From assembly GCA_021229015.1 (NCBI GenBank), contig CM037783.1:28962605-29026604 (forward strand): a DNA stretch of 64,000 nucleotides, written 5' to 3'. The stretch's first letter is position 1, and each line of letters starts with the position of its first letter. The DNA comes from Solen grandis (taxonomy: Eukaryota > Mollusca > Bivalvia > Adapedonta > Solenidae). Below the pieces are notes generated by a model that made no database searches, was not told the DNA's origin, and worked only from the letters and a program-made list of their open reading frames with translations. Both the position numbers and the translations under genes were made by a program. Below, piece after piece: positions 29,714 to 40,378 of this stretch.

Positions 29714-32155
29714 ATGCCCATTCCATCAGCTTTCTTCGTGACATTCGTGTTGGTAATACTGCTAACAAACTCAGTCGACGGCAATACTGCGCAAGAATAT
29801 GAAATGTCAATACAAGATCAAAGGGTGATGAACAACGGTACAGCTATCAGTGCCCGAACAAAAGAAAACGTTCAGACCACCTGGCCAAATGACACGACAC
29901 ATAAGTTGGACACCATCCTGGAGCCATACAGTATTTGCAAAATGAAAATTAATCAGTATAGTGTCAGCTACTTTCATGGATTACTAGCACAAAACGATCC
30001 AAACTTCGTGCGCTTCTTTTTTTATTTTTTAAAGAAGAAAAACACTACAATAAAAATAGTAAAAGAAGCTTTTCAACCATACAGCTGGGTTTGGACGTAC
30101 AACACATCAAAGGGTGTTTATCCCTACCTACACTGGGACATAGGTTACGATTATTTTTCCTTCGGCTTGCTTGACGCAAAAACTGTTTCGAAAAAAACTT
30201 ATGTCGCCGTTAATCTTTCCGATAATTGTGAAATACATCTTGGTGACCGAAGAACGACAGAAGCCCTTGCAAATGAACTCAAAGATATGACTAAACAATT
30301 TGATCAGAAATATTATCAAAGCTATTACTGTTATGTGGCGGAGAGTCCAGGAGTTAGAGAAACTGTAGCATATCAAGCTGCGCTCTATTTTTTGTACCCA
30401 GTTGATTACCTTCTGTATAATTGTTGCTTCACATGGTTTGATTATAAATCAAATATGTTGAAAGTCAAATGCGAAGACCAACAAGTCCAAAAATGGGTTC
30501 AGTGTACACTTGGACCTTACTTGCTAGGCATTGTATTTCTACTTTTCTGTCCTTTAGTGGTGTTAAAGTTTGCCGAGTGGATGTCGTCCGATGAAGTTTT
30601 GGAAGATCTTTGTGATGGTGTTGATGATGATTGGGTATTTCTGAATGGGGAACACCCGAGAACATTTCTGAGTCAGTTTAATGTTTTGTGGTTTGGTGTG
30701 GACAAACGTAACCCTGTTCTGGTTTCACGAATTAAAAGACTCATTTGTCTTTTGCTCACACCATGTCTCATCTATTTTGCTATTTACATAGATACTTTAG
30801 ACGTGGACATTTGGAAGAGAACAAAGGACATTATATCACATGGCGTACCGGTTGGATTTCTTTCCCTTGTAGGTACCAAGGATCAGAGAAAAAAGGTATT
30901 CGCACCTTTGCTTGGTGGAGCGGAGTGTTTGCTCGTTATGTTTCATATCATAGGGTTTGTTGTTGTTATCATGCCAAAGAGCTTAAAACAAATAATTGAA
31001 AATGGCCTTCCATCCTCAGATAATGAGCAAATTGGACACTATTTTTCTCCTTTTCAGCTTAGTAGCAATCATATTCGCCAGTTATCTATGATTCCTGTGA
31101 GGGATTACCCAGGCTATGTCAACGTGTACTCCATTTGCACATGTAGCATGCATTTACCTTTTACAAAAAAATTTTGGAGAGCAGTATATGATATACAGAG
31201 CACTCGATATGGATATCGATCTGGACATTGTATTCAACGTTGCATGAAGGCTATATTGTTGCCTTTATATTTAGTTTTCTGTCTTCTTGAAATTATGCTT
31301 TGTGTAGTTTATTATGTGGTCCCCTTGTTTTCCTTTGTTGCAATTCTAAAACGGGGAATGGTAAAGAGTCTCAGAAGAACAACAATGCAGCTGCAAAACC
31401 AATATCCGAAACTCTCGAAACTACTCAGATTCCCAATATTCATCCACTTTTATGCATTCGTTGTTTATTTAATCATTATATACTTTGCATATGACGTTTG
31501 TTTGATTTTCGTCAACACTTTTTGTTTAATTTCTAAAGTTTTGGTTTATTGTTTTGTTGCAGTGATTGTATTCCCTTCGGTAGCTTTTGGATATCTGTTC
31601 TTTTTTGTGGTTATATTGTACTACATTTCACACTTGATTTACGATTTTGGTGATGGTTATTTAGAGCTTCTGTCAGATGCAGTTGAAATATCAAGAGATC
31701 TAGCTGAAAGGCATACAAATAATATTAACACAGAGATACAGTCATGTATAAAAATAAAACATCACACGTATGGTATCCCAAAGGATTTGTTTAACCATCT
31801 TGTGGCCAATTATCGCCCAGAACACCAGCAGGTGCTCAAAACCATTCGACATTTGTTCATGATCATACTCCTAATCATCGTGACAAAGAGCATTGTCGAT
31901 TCCTTCGCCACTGCCCCAACATCTGATTTATCCGAGGTCATGCACGTGATATTTATAGTGACAGTTGGCGCACTACCAAGGGTGCTGGAAGTAGCGATGG
32001 CTAGTTCTAGTGAGGCCGTAAAAAGAGAGATACGCCTACGAATCTTGAAACACACAATTGTTGAATACTTGGCACATCAGACTGGTGCAACTATGCCAAT
32101 CAGCGATTATGTTTATAGTGGAAGAAATGCCGATGCGATGAATGCCTGCTATTAA
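29714..32155 (+). CDS. Multi-pass membrane protein of unrecognised family, intronless coding region
   Basis: One open frame of 813 codons. The start is chosen because ATG is at once followed by a good signal peptide (residues 1-23, ...TFVLVILLTNSVDG). Residues ~24-265 form an extracellular or lumenal part with several N-glycosylation sequons (NGT, NDT, NTT, NTS, NLS) and about 8 Cys. Hydrophobic segments follow at about 266-286, 341-359, 401-420, 513-546, 575-601, 604-642 (long enough for two passes), 713-730 and 742-760, i.e. eight or nine passes. Between passes 1 and 2 is an acidic loop (DEVLEDLCDGVDDDW). The C-terminal tail is basic then neutral and ends NACY. Codon use is ordinary and nothing is broken, so it is probably functional. 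I recognise no domain. A 3' splice site lies just upstream. Function and localisation are unknown. Confidence 0.88.
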   Translation: MPIPSAFFVTFVLVILLTNSVDGNTAQEYEMSIQDQRVMNNGTAISARTKENVQTTWPNDTTHKLDTILEPYSICKMKINQYSVSYFHGLLAQNDPNFVRFFFYFLKKKNTTIKIVKEAFQPYSWVWTYNTSKGVYPYLHWDIGYDYFSFGLLDAKTVSKKTYVAVNLSDNCEIHLGDRRTTEALANELKDMTKQFDQKYYQSYYCYVAESPGVRETVAYQAALYFLYPVDYLLYNCCFTWFDYKSNMLKVKCEDQQVQKWVQCTLGPYLLGIVFLLFCPLVVLKFAEWMSSDEVLEDLCDGVDDDWVFLNGEHPRTFLSQFNVLWFGVDKRNPVLVSRIKRLICLLLTPCLIYFAIYIDTLDVDIWKRTKDIISHGVPVGFLSLVGTKDQRKKVFAPLLGGAECLLVMFHIIGFVVVIMPKSLKQIIENGLPSSDNEQIGHYFSPFQLSSNHIRQLSMIPVRDYPGYVNVYSICTCSMHLPFTKKFWRAVYDIQSTRYGYRSGHCIQRCMKAILLPLYLVFCLLEIMLCVVYYVVPLFSFVAILKRGMVKSLRRTTMQLQNQYPKLSKLLRFPIFIHFYAFVVYLIIIYFAYDVCLIFVNTFCLISKVLVYCFVAVIVFPSVAFGYLFFFVVILYYISHLIYDFGDGYLELLSDAVEISRDLAERHTNNINTEIQSCIKIKHHTYGIPKDLFNHLVANYRPEHQQVLKTIRHLFMIILLIIVTKSIVDSFATAPTSDLSEVMHVIFIVTVGALPRVLEVAMASSSEAVKREIRLRILKHTIVEYLAHQTGATMPISDYVYSGRNADAMNACY

Positions 32156-33330
32156 GAGGCTTTTGTCACATTCATGTGTTATGAAACGTGCGTACAGTGG
32201 TCTCTTGACGGGATCAGCCAAAAAAAAAAAACAAAAAAAAACTCGAAGAATCGCCGTATTCGAGGAATCATTCAGAAGTCAAAATTTAATGTTGGCATTT
32301 GTTGATGCCTATGTACATTGTGTTTTCATTAATTATTTTGTTATGCTTAATTGATAGAATGTTTAAACATAATACTATATTTTGGCATTCTTTCTTTTAT
32401 TCTTTCTACTTTTCTCACAAACAAAATTGGTTCCTTTAATGACGGATGAATAATCAGAAAGCCTTCTATTAGGACGCTTTTGGCACATTCATGTGTTACT
32501 TAACACGCGCGGTATTGATTGTTTACATATATTACATTCTGTATACATGTATAGTGTTAATCTTGGGCGAAATTTCCTTCACATTTACTCTTTTGGAAAA
32601 CACTTCGTAATCGTATTGTACCGACTTAACCTGTATAAAATTGATTTTGACTTTATTCCTGAACCAATAAATTCTTGGTTAACAACTGTTAACAACCGAT
32701 GGCAGTAGAAAAACACCCGTTTCATTGTTTGGCATAAATTATCTTCGGATATTCCATCTTAAAATGGGACTTGATTGTCAATTGGTAGATAACAGTTTAT
32801 ACTTCCTATCCTAGTTTACAAAAAGTAAACATTTAAAAGCTGATCAAAGAGTGATGTTTCGCTTAGAAGCTAGCGGGTGTTAATTTTAGAAAACTTAAAA
32901 TGGACTCGGCTTGTTGAATGTAGCGCACATCCATGGTGTAGTTGGTTAAGCGATGGACTGATTCGATTTCCCCGACCGGGACATTTTATTTGTTAATATA
33001 AGTTGTTTTTTTAATTCTATAACATTACCATTAACTTACACCGAATTTTTGTTTATTTTTCAATTACCATCAAGTAATGTTTTTAAAATCATTTTGATAA
33101 GAAGCGTTGCTGTTGTTGTCAAAGATGCAAAATAAATTGTGCGTCTGAACATTAAATCTAATTGAAAGGTTTAGTCTTTAATATTTTTCTCTGTTTAAAA
33201 TATTGATGTCATTCTTTTGCAAACTAAAGTGTGGAGAGTGACCAATAACTAAGTTGTGAAAATATACAGTACGATCAAATATCCCTTTATTGTCCCAAAA
33301 ACTGTATAGATATAGAAGCAGGTCGGGATA

Positions 33331-33361
<31 letters not shown>

Positions 33362-33730
33362 GTTTAACGTAATACAGGTTGTATATGTAAGTAAAATGTA
33401 AATATTCCCACTATTGTACAGATGTTTTTGTTACACTAAAATGAGAAGTTTCGGAATGTCACTAAAGAACAAATGACAAAAGAACCGGTAAACTTGTGTA
33501 AAAAAATAAAGAAGAAATGAAATGAATTACATGTAGTTTTTTTAATTAGAGACATAAAATGGAAATACAATTACCATAATATATTAAAACGAACACAGTG
33601 GTGGTTAACCTACATCTGAGAGTCTTGTTTTATGTCAAAGATGCAACTCTCCGCAGCAGTTACTTCTTCTGATCAGCGCACTAACCACTGCCACCACAAG
33701 CAAATGGATTGACGAGTAATTTGTTTCATT
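32156..33730 (+). other. 3' region of the orphan gene and intergenic sequence
   Basis: AATAAA at 32666-32671 (and 33131) could end the transcript. A tRNA-like A-box word, tggtgtagttggttaagcg (32935-32953), followed by 'ttccccgaccggga', is probably a decayed SINE head. A CT run occupies 33332-33361. No coding pattern was seen. Confidence 0.45.
32666..32671 (+). terminator. Candidate polyadenylation signal of the orphan gene
   Basis: First AATAAA after the 32155 stop, 510 nt downstream. The downstream GT-rich element is weak, so 33131 remains an alternative. Confidence 0.3.
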
Positions 33731-33733
33731 TTT

Positions 33734-34017
33734 ATACGCCGCCGGAGGCGTATATTGGTGTCATCTTCTCCGTCTGTTCGTCCGTACTTCCATTTCTTGT
33801 CAACGCAAACTCCTCCTACGTTTTTGACCGTATCTTTTCAATACTTGGTCAATGTCATGTCATTACTATCATAACATGAAGCGACGATTTTCAGGTTCAT
33901 TTATTTTTGCAAGTGTTATGTCCTTGAAACTTAGTCTCTGTAGCTTATTGAGCTTATTGCAACATTGTGAATGCAACTCCTCCTACGTTTCTGACCGAAT
34001 CTTTTCAAAATTTGGTC
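33734..34017 (+). repeat. Family J hairpin head with short tandem units
   Basis: Hairpin atacgccgccggaggcgtat (33734-33753), then 'ccgtctgttcgtccgta'. Two units follow, starting near 33800 and 33965, with 'actcctcctacgtttttgac' or its variant. The minus-strand SINE-A copy abuts its end. Confidence 0.6.
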
Positions 34018-34018
34018 A

Positions 34019-34333
34019 GTTTGTTTGTTTGGTTTAACGTCCCACCGACAGTATTTCAGTCATTTGGAGACGATGTATACTAGAGACAGATATATAGTTC
34101 TGCAACACTGCAGTATCACGCCGTAGACATGTGGCATGATACCACACCCAGTCACATTATCCTGACACCGGGCCAACCAGTCCTGCCTGCAACTACCCTT
34201 ATATGCTGAGCGCCCAGCAAGGGAGCTATATCAGTACCATTTTTACGACTTTGGTACGTTGCGGCCGGGGATCGAACCCACGACCTCCGCTTCGAGGCGG
34301 ACGCTCTAACCACTCGGATCACCGGGGACGGTA
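34019..34333 (-). repeat. SINE-A, full-length copy with tRNA-derived head
   Basis: On the minus strand it begins with a tRNA-like segment. Box A region: tccgagtggttagagcgtcc. Anticodon-arm-like cgcctcgaagcgg. Box B: gggttcgatcccc. The body shared with 3421-3661 and 58511-58717 follows, ending atgactgaaatactgtcgg, then gacgttaaaccaaacaaac. Both Pol III boxes look intact. This is a SINE rather than a tRNA gene because of the long body and lack of an acceptor-stem pair. Confidence 0.85.
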
Positions 34334-35550
34334 GCCTTAGATTTGAATCTATAACATTTGTCTTATAATCAAAATTCACATGTTTTCGCGAAATTTCTTT
34401 TCAACAGGGATTGCAGTTGAATTTTATTTTTTTGGAAAAGGTCATCACACACACACACACACATATAATGTGTGTGTGTGCGCGCGCACAAATGGAATAC
34501 AGGCATATTTTTTAAGAAAAAAGATGTTGCTTTAGGCGTAATAAAAAAAGGTTACTTGTTTCAACTAACCCGACCGACCTTATTTTTTTTGTACCTACCC
34601 TAGACTTTTTTTTTCGTAGTTTTCGGGCTATTATGGTTGTAAAAAACTGTTATTCGGCAATTCCTCTAAAAAAATCAGGTAAAAAAATGGAAAAGGTAAA
34701 AAAAAAAGTTTAGCCGACCTACCGACCCTATTTTTTCCAGAGATGTTAGTGGAAACAATTTTTTTTTTCGCCATATCAAAGCTGAACATATTTAACTTAC
34801 TAAAGGTTTCTTATTTTATACACAACCTTTTGGTTGGAAAAAAGTTATAACCTTCATATATATTTGAAGCTTTCGCTTAGATATTCAATTCGTCTGATTC
34901 GCTAAGGTCGATTCACCCCAGTCCTTTACACACACATATTCTGATGAAATATGTACCTACATGTACAGATATTTCGTGTAAATTCTTGGAAAATGGCTGT
35001 GTCGGACCTTGAATTTGTTATGGACGTCAAGAAACGTGGGGGAGCGGGATGAGCAAATGTGAGAGGCTTAGGTTGCCGGGTCAGATTTTTAAACTGTCAA
35101 ATATTTGCCATGGCAGTCACGGTGCGGATGAGAAACCTAGTAGACCGTATCAAAACGGGATGAACGCAACAAAACGTGACAGTACGTAATAAACCGTAAC
35201 AAGACTTGGAGGCGGTCCGTGGTGAAAGAGTGGAAGCATTCCTGGTGTTATCTCGTCGAAATTACTGCTTTTGTTTTTGTATTGAACAACTGTATGGTCT
35301 GCATCTATAATTAGACACGCTTAAATTTACTCATTTTACTATGGTGTTATATACATCTAAATTTTGTTTATATCATATCATCTTTTGATGTTTATTTTAA
35401 GTTTAAAAGCAGCTTGTTCCTATTGGATCGGTAGGAAATGAAAAATTGAAAAAAATGGCAGGTATTCTCCCTCGTTTATGTTGGTGAATTCTTTTCTCCT
35501 GAAAAGTGTAGGTTACGTTGCACTGGAAAACGCTATTTTTCATAAACGCA
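34334..35550 (+). other. Stretch with no gene; poly-T/poly-A rich repeat
   Basis: 34530-34760 contains repeated 'cgacc.accgacccta.tttttt' words and runs of A or T, probably a decayed mobile element. A CA/TG plus CG dinucleotide tract lies at 34447-34490. Nothing else recognised. Confidence 0.5.
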
Positions 35551-35551
35551 T

Positions 35552-35948
35552 TGTATACAGTATCCCCGAATGTTAAATAATATATACAGTATCCCCGAAT
35601 GTTAAATAATATATACAGTATACCCGAATGTTAAACAATATATACAGTATCCCCGAATGTTAAATAATATATACAGTATCCCCGAATGTTAAATAATATA
35701 TACAGTATCCCCGAATGTTAAATAATATATACAATATATCCGAATGTTAAATAATATATACAGTATCCCCGAATGTTAAATAATATATACAGTATCCCCG
35801 AATGTTAAACAATATATACAGTATACCCGAATGTTAAATAATATATACAGTATCCCCGAATGTTAAACAATATATACAGTATCCCCGAATGTTAAACAAT
35901 ATATACAGTATCCCAGAATGTTAAATAATATATACAGTATACCCGAAG
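35552..35948 (+). repeat. 29-bp AT-rich minisatellite, about 13 copies
   Basis: The unit 'cccgaatgttaaataatata' plus 'tacagtatc' repeats at exactly 29-bp spacing with few differences (for example tacccg, aaacaat). High similarity indicates recent expansion. Confidence 0.97.
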
Positions 35949-36078
35949 CAGATTATTCTATTTTTTATATATAAATAAGAGAAAATTTCAAGCTCTTCTC
36001 TGGAACTATTTATCAGAATTCTACGAAACTTGGTCAAACAAACTTAATAAATAATAAAGCTCCTATTTTGAGGATAGA

Positions 36079-36246
36079 GCAATAATATCAAGGTCAGATA
36101 GTTCAATAATATCAAGGTCAGATAGTTCAATAATATCAAGGTCAGATAGTTCAATAATATCAAGGTCAGATAGTTCAATAATATCAAGGTCAGATAGTTC
36201 AATAATATCAAGGTCAGATAGTTCAATAATATCAAGGTCAGAGAAG
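36079..36246 (+). repeat. 24-bp minisatellite, 7 copies
   Basis: The unit 'tcaataatatcaaggtcaga' plus 'tagt' is repeated almost perfectly. Because 24 is a multiple of 3, it leaves open frames on the minus strand that read an 8-residue repeat (LLNYLTLI). This is not a gene. Confidence 0.97.
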
Positions 36247-36260
36247 GTCAGACTTGACTA

Positions 36261-36509
36261 GACTTGACTATTTGAGTTACCGTCGCTTCGACAGTATTTC
36301 AGTCATATAGCGACGTCCAGCTAATTACAGGTGGAGGAAAGACCCCGAATACACGGAGGCATCCAGGTAGAACCACCGACCATCCGCAAGCCAGCTGGAA
36401 GGCTTCCTTACATGAAAATCCGAATGATCCTGCCGGGATTCGAACCCACGCGGTGAGGGGCTGAGTGAGTGTTAAAGTTAGCGACTTTACCCTCTCGGCC
36501 ACGGAGGCC
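36261..36509 (-). repeat. SINE-B copy 1, inserted in the 24-bp satellite
   Basis: Minus strand: tRNA-like head ggcctccgtggccgagaggg, box B gggttcgaatccc, a body, and the tail atgactgaaatactgtcgaa. It separates two blocks of the same satellite (36079-36246 and 36510-36935). Close to the copy at 41942-42191 throughout. Confidence 0.88.
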
Positions 36510-36935
36510 ACTATCAAGGTCAGATAGTTCAATGATATCAAGGTCAAATAGTTCAATCTTGGGTCGGCTGATGAGGCTCCTAATATGTAGATAGAGCAAT
36601 GATATCAAGGTTAGATAGTTCTATGATATCAAGGTCAGATAGTTCAATGATATCAAGGTCAGATAGTTCAATCTTGGGTCGGCTGATGAGACTCCTATTA
36701 TGTGGATAGAGCAATGATATTAACGTCAGGTCAAGGTCAGATAGTTTTATGATATCAAGGTCAGATAGTTATATGATATCAAGGTCAGATAGTTTAATCT
36801 TGGGTCGGCTGATGAGACTCCTATTATGTGGATAGAGCAATGATATTAACGTCAGGTCAAGGTCAGATAGTTCTATGATATCAAGGTCAGATAGTTATAT
36901 GATATCAAGGTCAGATAGTTTAATCTTGGGTCTGG
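36510..36935 (+). repeat. 24-bp satellite in ~120-bp higher-order units
   Basis: The 24-bp unit continues, now grouped. The phrase 'cttgggtcggctgatgag' followed by 'ctcctattatgtggatagag' returns near 36557, 36674, 36799 and 36925, giving a higher-order period of about 117-126 bp. Confidence 0.9.
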
Positions 36936-37943
36936 CTGATGGATTGGGTCACAATCCTAAGTGACCTTTAAAGTTTATTTCGGCCTATACGATTTTAGGG
37001 TCACTAAGGGTATCTTGTTAATATTCTATGATATGTATTTCATATCCTACCTGAAAACAATCAAAATACTAAAACTTTCACTACATGTGATTAATACCTC
37101 TACATGCCACCTGAGTCTATGTAATGTGAGTGTAGGATGGGGAGGAGAAACGACGAGCGTTTCCTAGAAATAGTCCTCACCTCTGGGAATAAATGTTAAT
37201 GGAATGTAACGGTTGAATAATCGGACTTTCAGAATGATAAAACTAGTAAAGTGCGCTGTAACGTTATAATTCGGCAATTGCACGTAGTTTAACTATTTGA
37301 GAGTAGCCGGCATGAACAAAGACGATCAAAAATAGTTTTGTTTATCAGCTGGTACAACATCACGGATGTCCATTCCATTGGTATAGCTTTATCATTCTGT
37401 AAACAATGAGGGGTCGGAATTTAAAACGCAATGCGGAAATTGGTTTCTGTTTAATTCAGTGCAGTAATAATAACAATGTACGTTTGCTTACATAAACAAA
37501 ATACCTTATTAAACTTTTATTTTGAACAGGTGCTATGTGTCAGGGACACATCAGCTATTAAAGACGGGCAATCAGTCATTTTCATATCATATATTACATG
37601 GAAAATATAATTGTGCTTTTTTTTTATAAAAGCACACATCTATAAGTCATGGTACATTCAATGATAAAAGATACGAACAGAAAAATGTCACATGAGTGTC
37701 TCGATTTGTAAAATAGGATTCGCGATTACAGTTGTCTGTCCACCATGAAACAAGAAAATAGGGTTCCCCTTAGAGATCCATAACAAAGTAATGTATGTAA
37801 ATGCGCTCTTTATTTTGAAGACATTATTCATTTCTTGAACGGAAAATATATATGATAGAGCCAAACCTGTAAAAATAAATCAGAGATGTATTAAATAGAT
37901 TATAATACACAAGCCTCCCCAGGCATCCACTAAACCAACATAG
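36936..37943 (+). other. Stretch with no recognisable gene
   Basis: Mixed-composition sequence; no repeat or coding pattern recognised apart from short chance ORFs. Confidence 0.5.
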
Positions 37944-38177
37944 TGGGGAAGCAGTGGTCCAGTGGTAGGACACGCGCTTCGGGATCGAGGGGTCCCGGGT
38001 TCGAGTCCTGCCAAGGTCACTGCCAATTTCCTTGAACAAGAAATTTATCCCGCATCGTTTCACTTCACCCAGGTGTAAATGGGTACCTGAGAGGGCGGAA
38101 TAATTCCGTGGCGCCATGGCGTGGGCTGCCATAAGCGGAGTGAAAGACTCCCCAGGGAGATCGATAGATAGATACAA
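37944..38177 (+). repeat. SINE-C with tRNA-derived head
   Basis: A-box-like gtccagtggtaggacacg and B box gggttcgagtcc lie in the first 65 bp. The body contains 'cttcacttcacccaggtgta' followed by aatgggtacc, a core seen in SINEs of many marine invertebrates. The 3' end is a short (GATA) tail, gatcgatagatagatac. Box spacing is compatible with Pol III transcription. Confidence 0.8.
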
Positions 38178-38259
38178 GTAGCCCGATGACCAGGGGTAAA
38201 AGCTGTAAAGTCGGTGAACGTGCCCATGGCATGAAACTTAGACTGCAACCTGTCTAAGC

Positions 38260-39375
38260 ATTTCCAGAAACCTACAAGCATTCCCCAACAACCTACAAGC
38301 CTTCCAGGACAACCCAAAATCTTCCAAAACATCCTCCAAGCATCCCGACAATCCAAGCCTTTAAGGCAACTTCCAAGCCTTCCAAAACAACCTTTAAGCC
38401 TCATAAAACAACCTCAAAGCCTTCCCTGATAACCTCAAAGCCTTCCCAGACAATCCGAAGCCTTTCTAGACAACAGCCAAGCCTTCCCAAACACCCTTAA
38501 AGCCTTCCCAGACAACCCAATGCCGTCTCAGACAACACCCAAGCCTTTCTTCAACCCAAGCCTTCCCAGACAACCATAAAGCCTTCCCAGACAACCCAAA
38601 GCCTTCCCAGGAACAAACCCCAGCCCTTCATACTCAACACCAAGTCTTTCCAGACAACCTCAAAGCCTTCCAGACAACCTCAAAGCCTTCCCAGACAATC
38701 CCCAAGCCTACCCAGACAACCTCAAAGCCTTCCCAGACAACCTTAAAGCCTTCCCAGACAACCTCAAAGTCTTCTCAGACAACCCTAAGCCTTCTCAGAC
38801 AACCCTAACCCAAGACAACCCAAGCGTTCCCAGACAACCTCAAAGCCTTCCCAGACAACTCAATCCTTTCCAGACAACCTCAAAGCCTTCCCAGACGAAC
38901 CCCCAAGCCTTCTTCGAAGACGACCCCCAAAGCCTTCCCAGACAACCCAATCCTTCCCAGACAACCTCAAAGCCTTCCCAGACAACCTCAAAGCCTTCCC
39001 AGACAACCCCAAAGCCTTCCCAGACAACCTCAATGCCTTCCCAGACAACCTCAAAGCTTTTCCAGACAAACTCAAAGCCTTTCCATACAACCTCAAAGCC
39101 TTCCAAACAACCTCAAAGCCTTCTACACCTACCTTCAGACACTACCTTCCCATTTCCCAAACCTCCAACAACTCTCAACCTCCCAAACAATCCCCAACCC
39201 TTCCCAGGCAATCCCCCAGACAACCCCCAAGCATTTCCAGACAACCTCCAATCTTTTCCAGACAACTTCCCAGAAAATCTCCAATCATTTCCAGACAACC
39301 TCCAATCATTTCCAGACAAACTCCCAGACAACCTCCAGTCATTTCCAGACAACCTCCCAGACAACCTCCCAGAAT
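38260..39375 (+). repeat. 20-21-bp minisatellite, ~50 degenerate copies, strand-asymmetric
   Basis: The unit 'ccttcccagacaacctcaaa' plus g is repeated with many variants over 1.1 kb. The plus strand is rich in C and A and very poor in G. Several overlapping open frames on both strands (minus-strand GKALRLS / EGFEVVW repeats) are by-products. It begins soon after SINE-C. Confidence 0.93.
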
Positions 39376-39954
39376 AGACAAATTTTGCGGAACACCCTTC
39401 ATCTTCAAAAGCTCGCCAACTTCATGTACCTCCGGTTCCAAGTACACGATATCAATCAACATAATTTTACTTAACTAAATTGTTAAGCTTTCTCTTCTAT
39501 TTAGAAGTATTTAAATGAACTCATAGCCTGTTGTCAACCGTACCTTGAAGATATAAGCATTCCCCGAGACGTCGGTTTAGATGCTATACTTGTAACTGGT
39601 AGTGTTCTTGGAGATAAAATCAAACCAATAAGTTGTGACTGTCTGAGAAGCAGTCGTGTTCTTGGAGATGTAGCCTAGCTGTTATTGTTGTGGTCTTTGA
39701 ATAATATACAGTGTATTTCTCTTGAATAATAATAGTAAGAAATGTGTAGGCGACACAGTTGTTGGCCTAATATATTCTAATCTTGCGACATCAATTTGTT
39801 TTGTTGTTGCTGTCGCCAAGTATTCTATATATACGATATAGTTTATATAAAAAGCAGAACAATCATCTCTTTAAAACATTTGACTTGTTTTTATCCCATA
39901 ATTTCACCTTAGGATTTTTAGGATTGCTATTGCTTTGTGTTCGTCCTAGCGAAA
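39376..39954 (+). other. Stretch with no recognisable gene
   Basis: Nothing supported in this interval except two 'gtgttcttggaga' words 50 bp apart (about 39602 and 39657). Confidence 0.5.
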
Positions 39955-40294
39955 AAATACATTTTAAAAACACAGGATTATGTGCGTCCGACAATAAAGG
40001 ACAGAAATCTAACACTTGTATATTTGATATATGATCAATCATATTTGAATTACATATAAAATCATCAATAGTACTTACACCTTTGCATGTTGTTTTTTAA
40101 ATATCACCTACGGTTCTCCCATTTAAACTGTGTAAATTATTTAACTCAAGACATTCAAGTAACATTTTCCCATAACTGTTAACAGATTTATCTACACATT
40201 CTCTATCAATCCTTACATAATTTGATCTTTCAAAATGTGACATTTCATTTTTGTGTTCGGAATAAATATCCTCAAAATTATTGTAACGTGTCCG
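39955..40294 (-). pseudogene. LINE remnant: APE-type endonuclease domain fragment
   Basis: Read on the minus strand, 40294 to about 40097 encodes RTRYNNFEDIYSEHKNEMSH, then DKSVNSYGKMLLE and LNNLHSLNGRTVGD. After a stop codon the same frame goes on with GVSTIDDFI and FCPLLSDAHNPV. This follows the C-terminal half of the APE (exonuclease-endonuclease-phosphatase) domain of non-LTR retrotransposons: ...R.S.D..vN.yG..Ll.lc....l.IlNGR...D...G.StiDy......f.v....lSDH.p. The N-terminal half and the reverse transcriptase are absent; the family E element starts 85 bp away on the 5' side. A dead fragment. Confidence 0.72.
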
Positions 40295-40378
40295 AGCGAT
40301 CTGAACAACTATATAGATATTTAACTTATTTTTTCTTGTGAATAAACATAATCTATGAAATATATACATGGCCAATTT

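Noticed and set aside
34240..34333. Apparent tRNA gene on the minus strand
   Set aside because: It has box A and box B but no acceptor-stem pairing, and it continues into the SINE-A body shared with other copies; it is a SINE head.
35552..35948. Possible CRISPR-like array (regular repeats)
   Set aside because: Repeats are directly adjacent with no unique spacers, and the DNA is eukaryotic.
36044..36235. Minus-strand ORF made of an 8-residue repeat (LLNYLTLI)
   Set aside because: It is the 24-bp minisatellite read in frame; a unit length divisible by three keeps any frame open.
37944..38010. Apparent tRNA gene on the plus strand
   Set aside because: tRNA-like boxes lead straight into a SINE body and a GATA tail.
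38840..39462. Overlapping long ORFs on both strands with GKALRLS, EGFEVVW and DNLQSFP repeats
   Set aside because: Products of the 21-bp minisatellite; open in several frames at once, no start context, no flanking gene structure.
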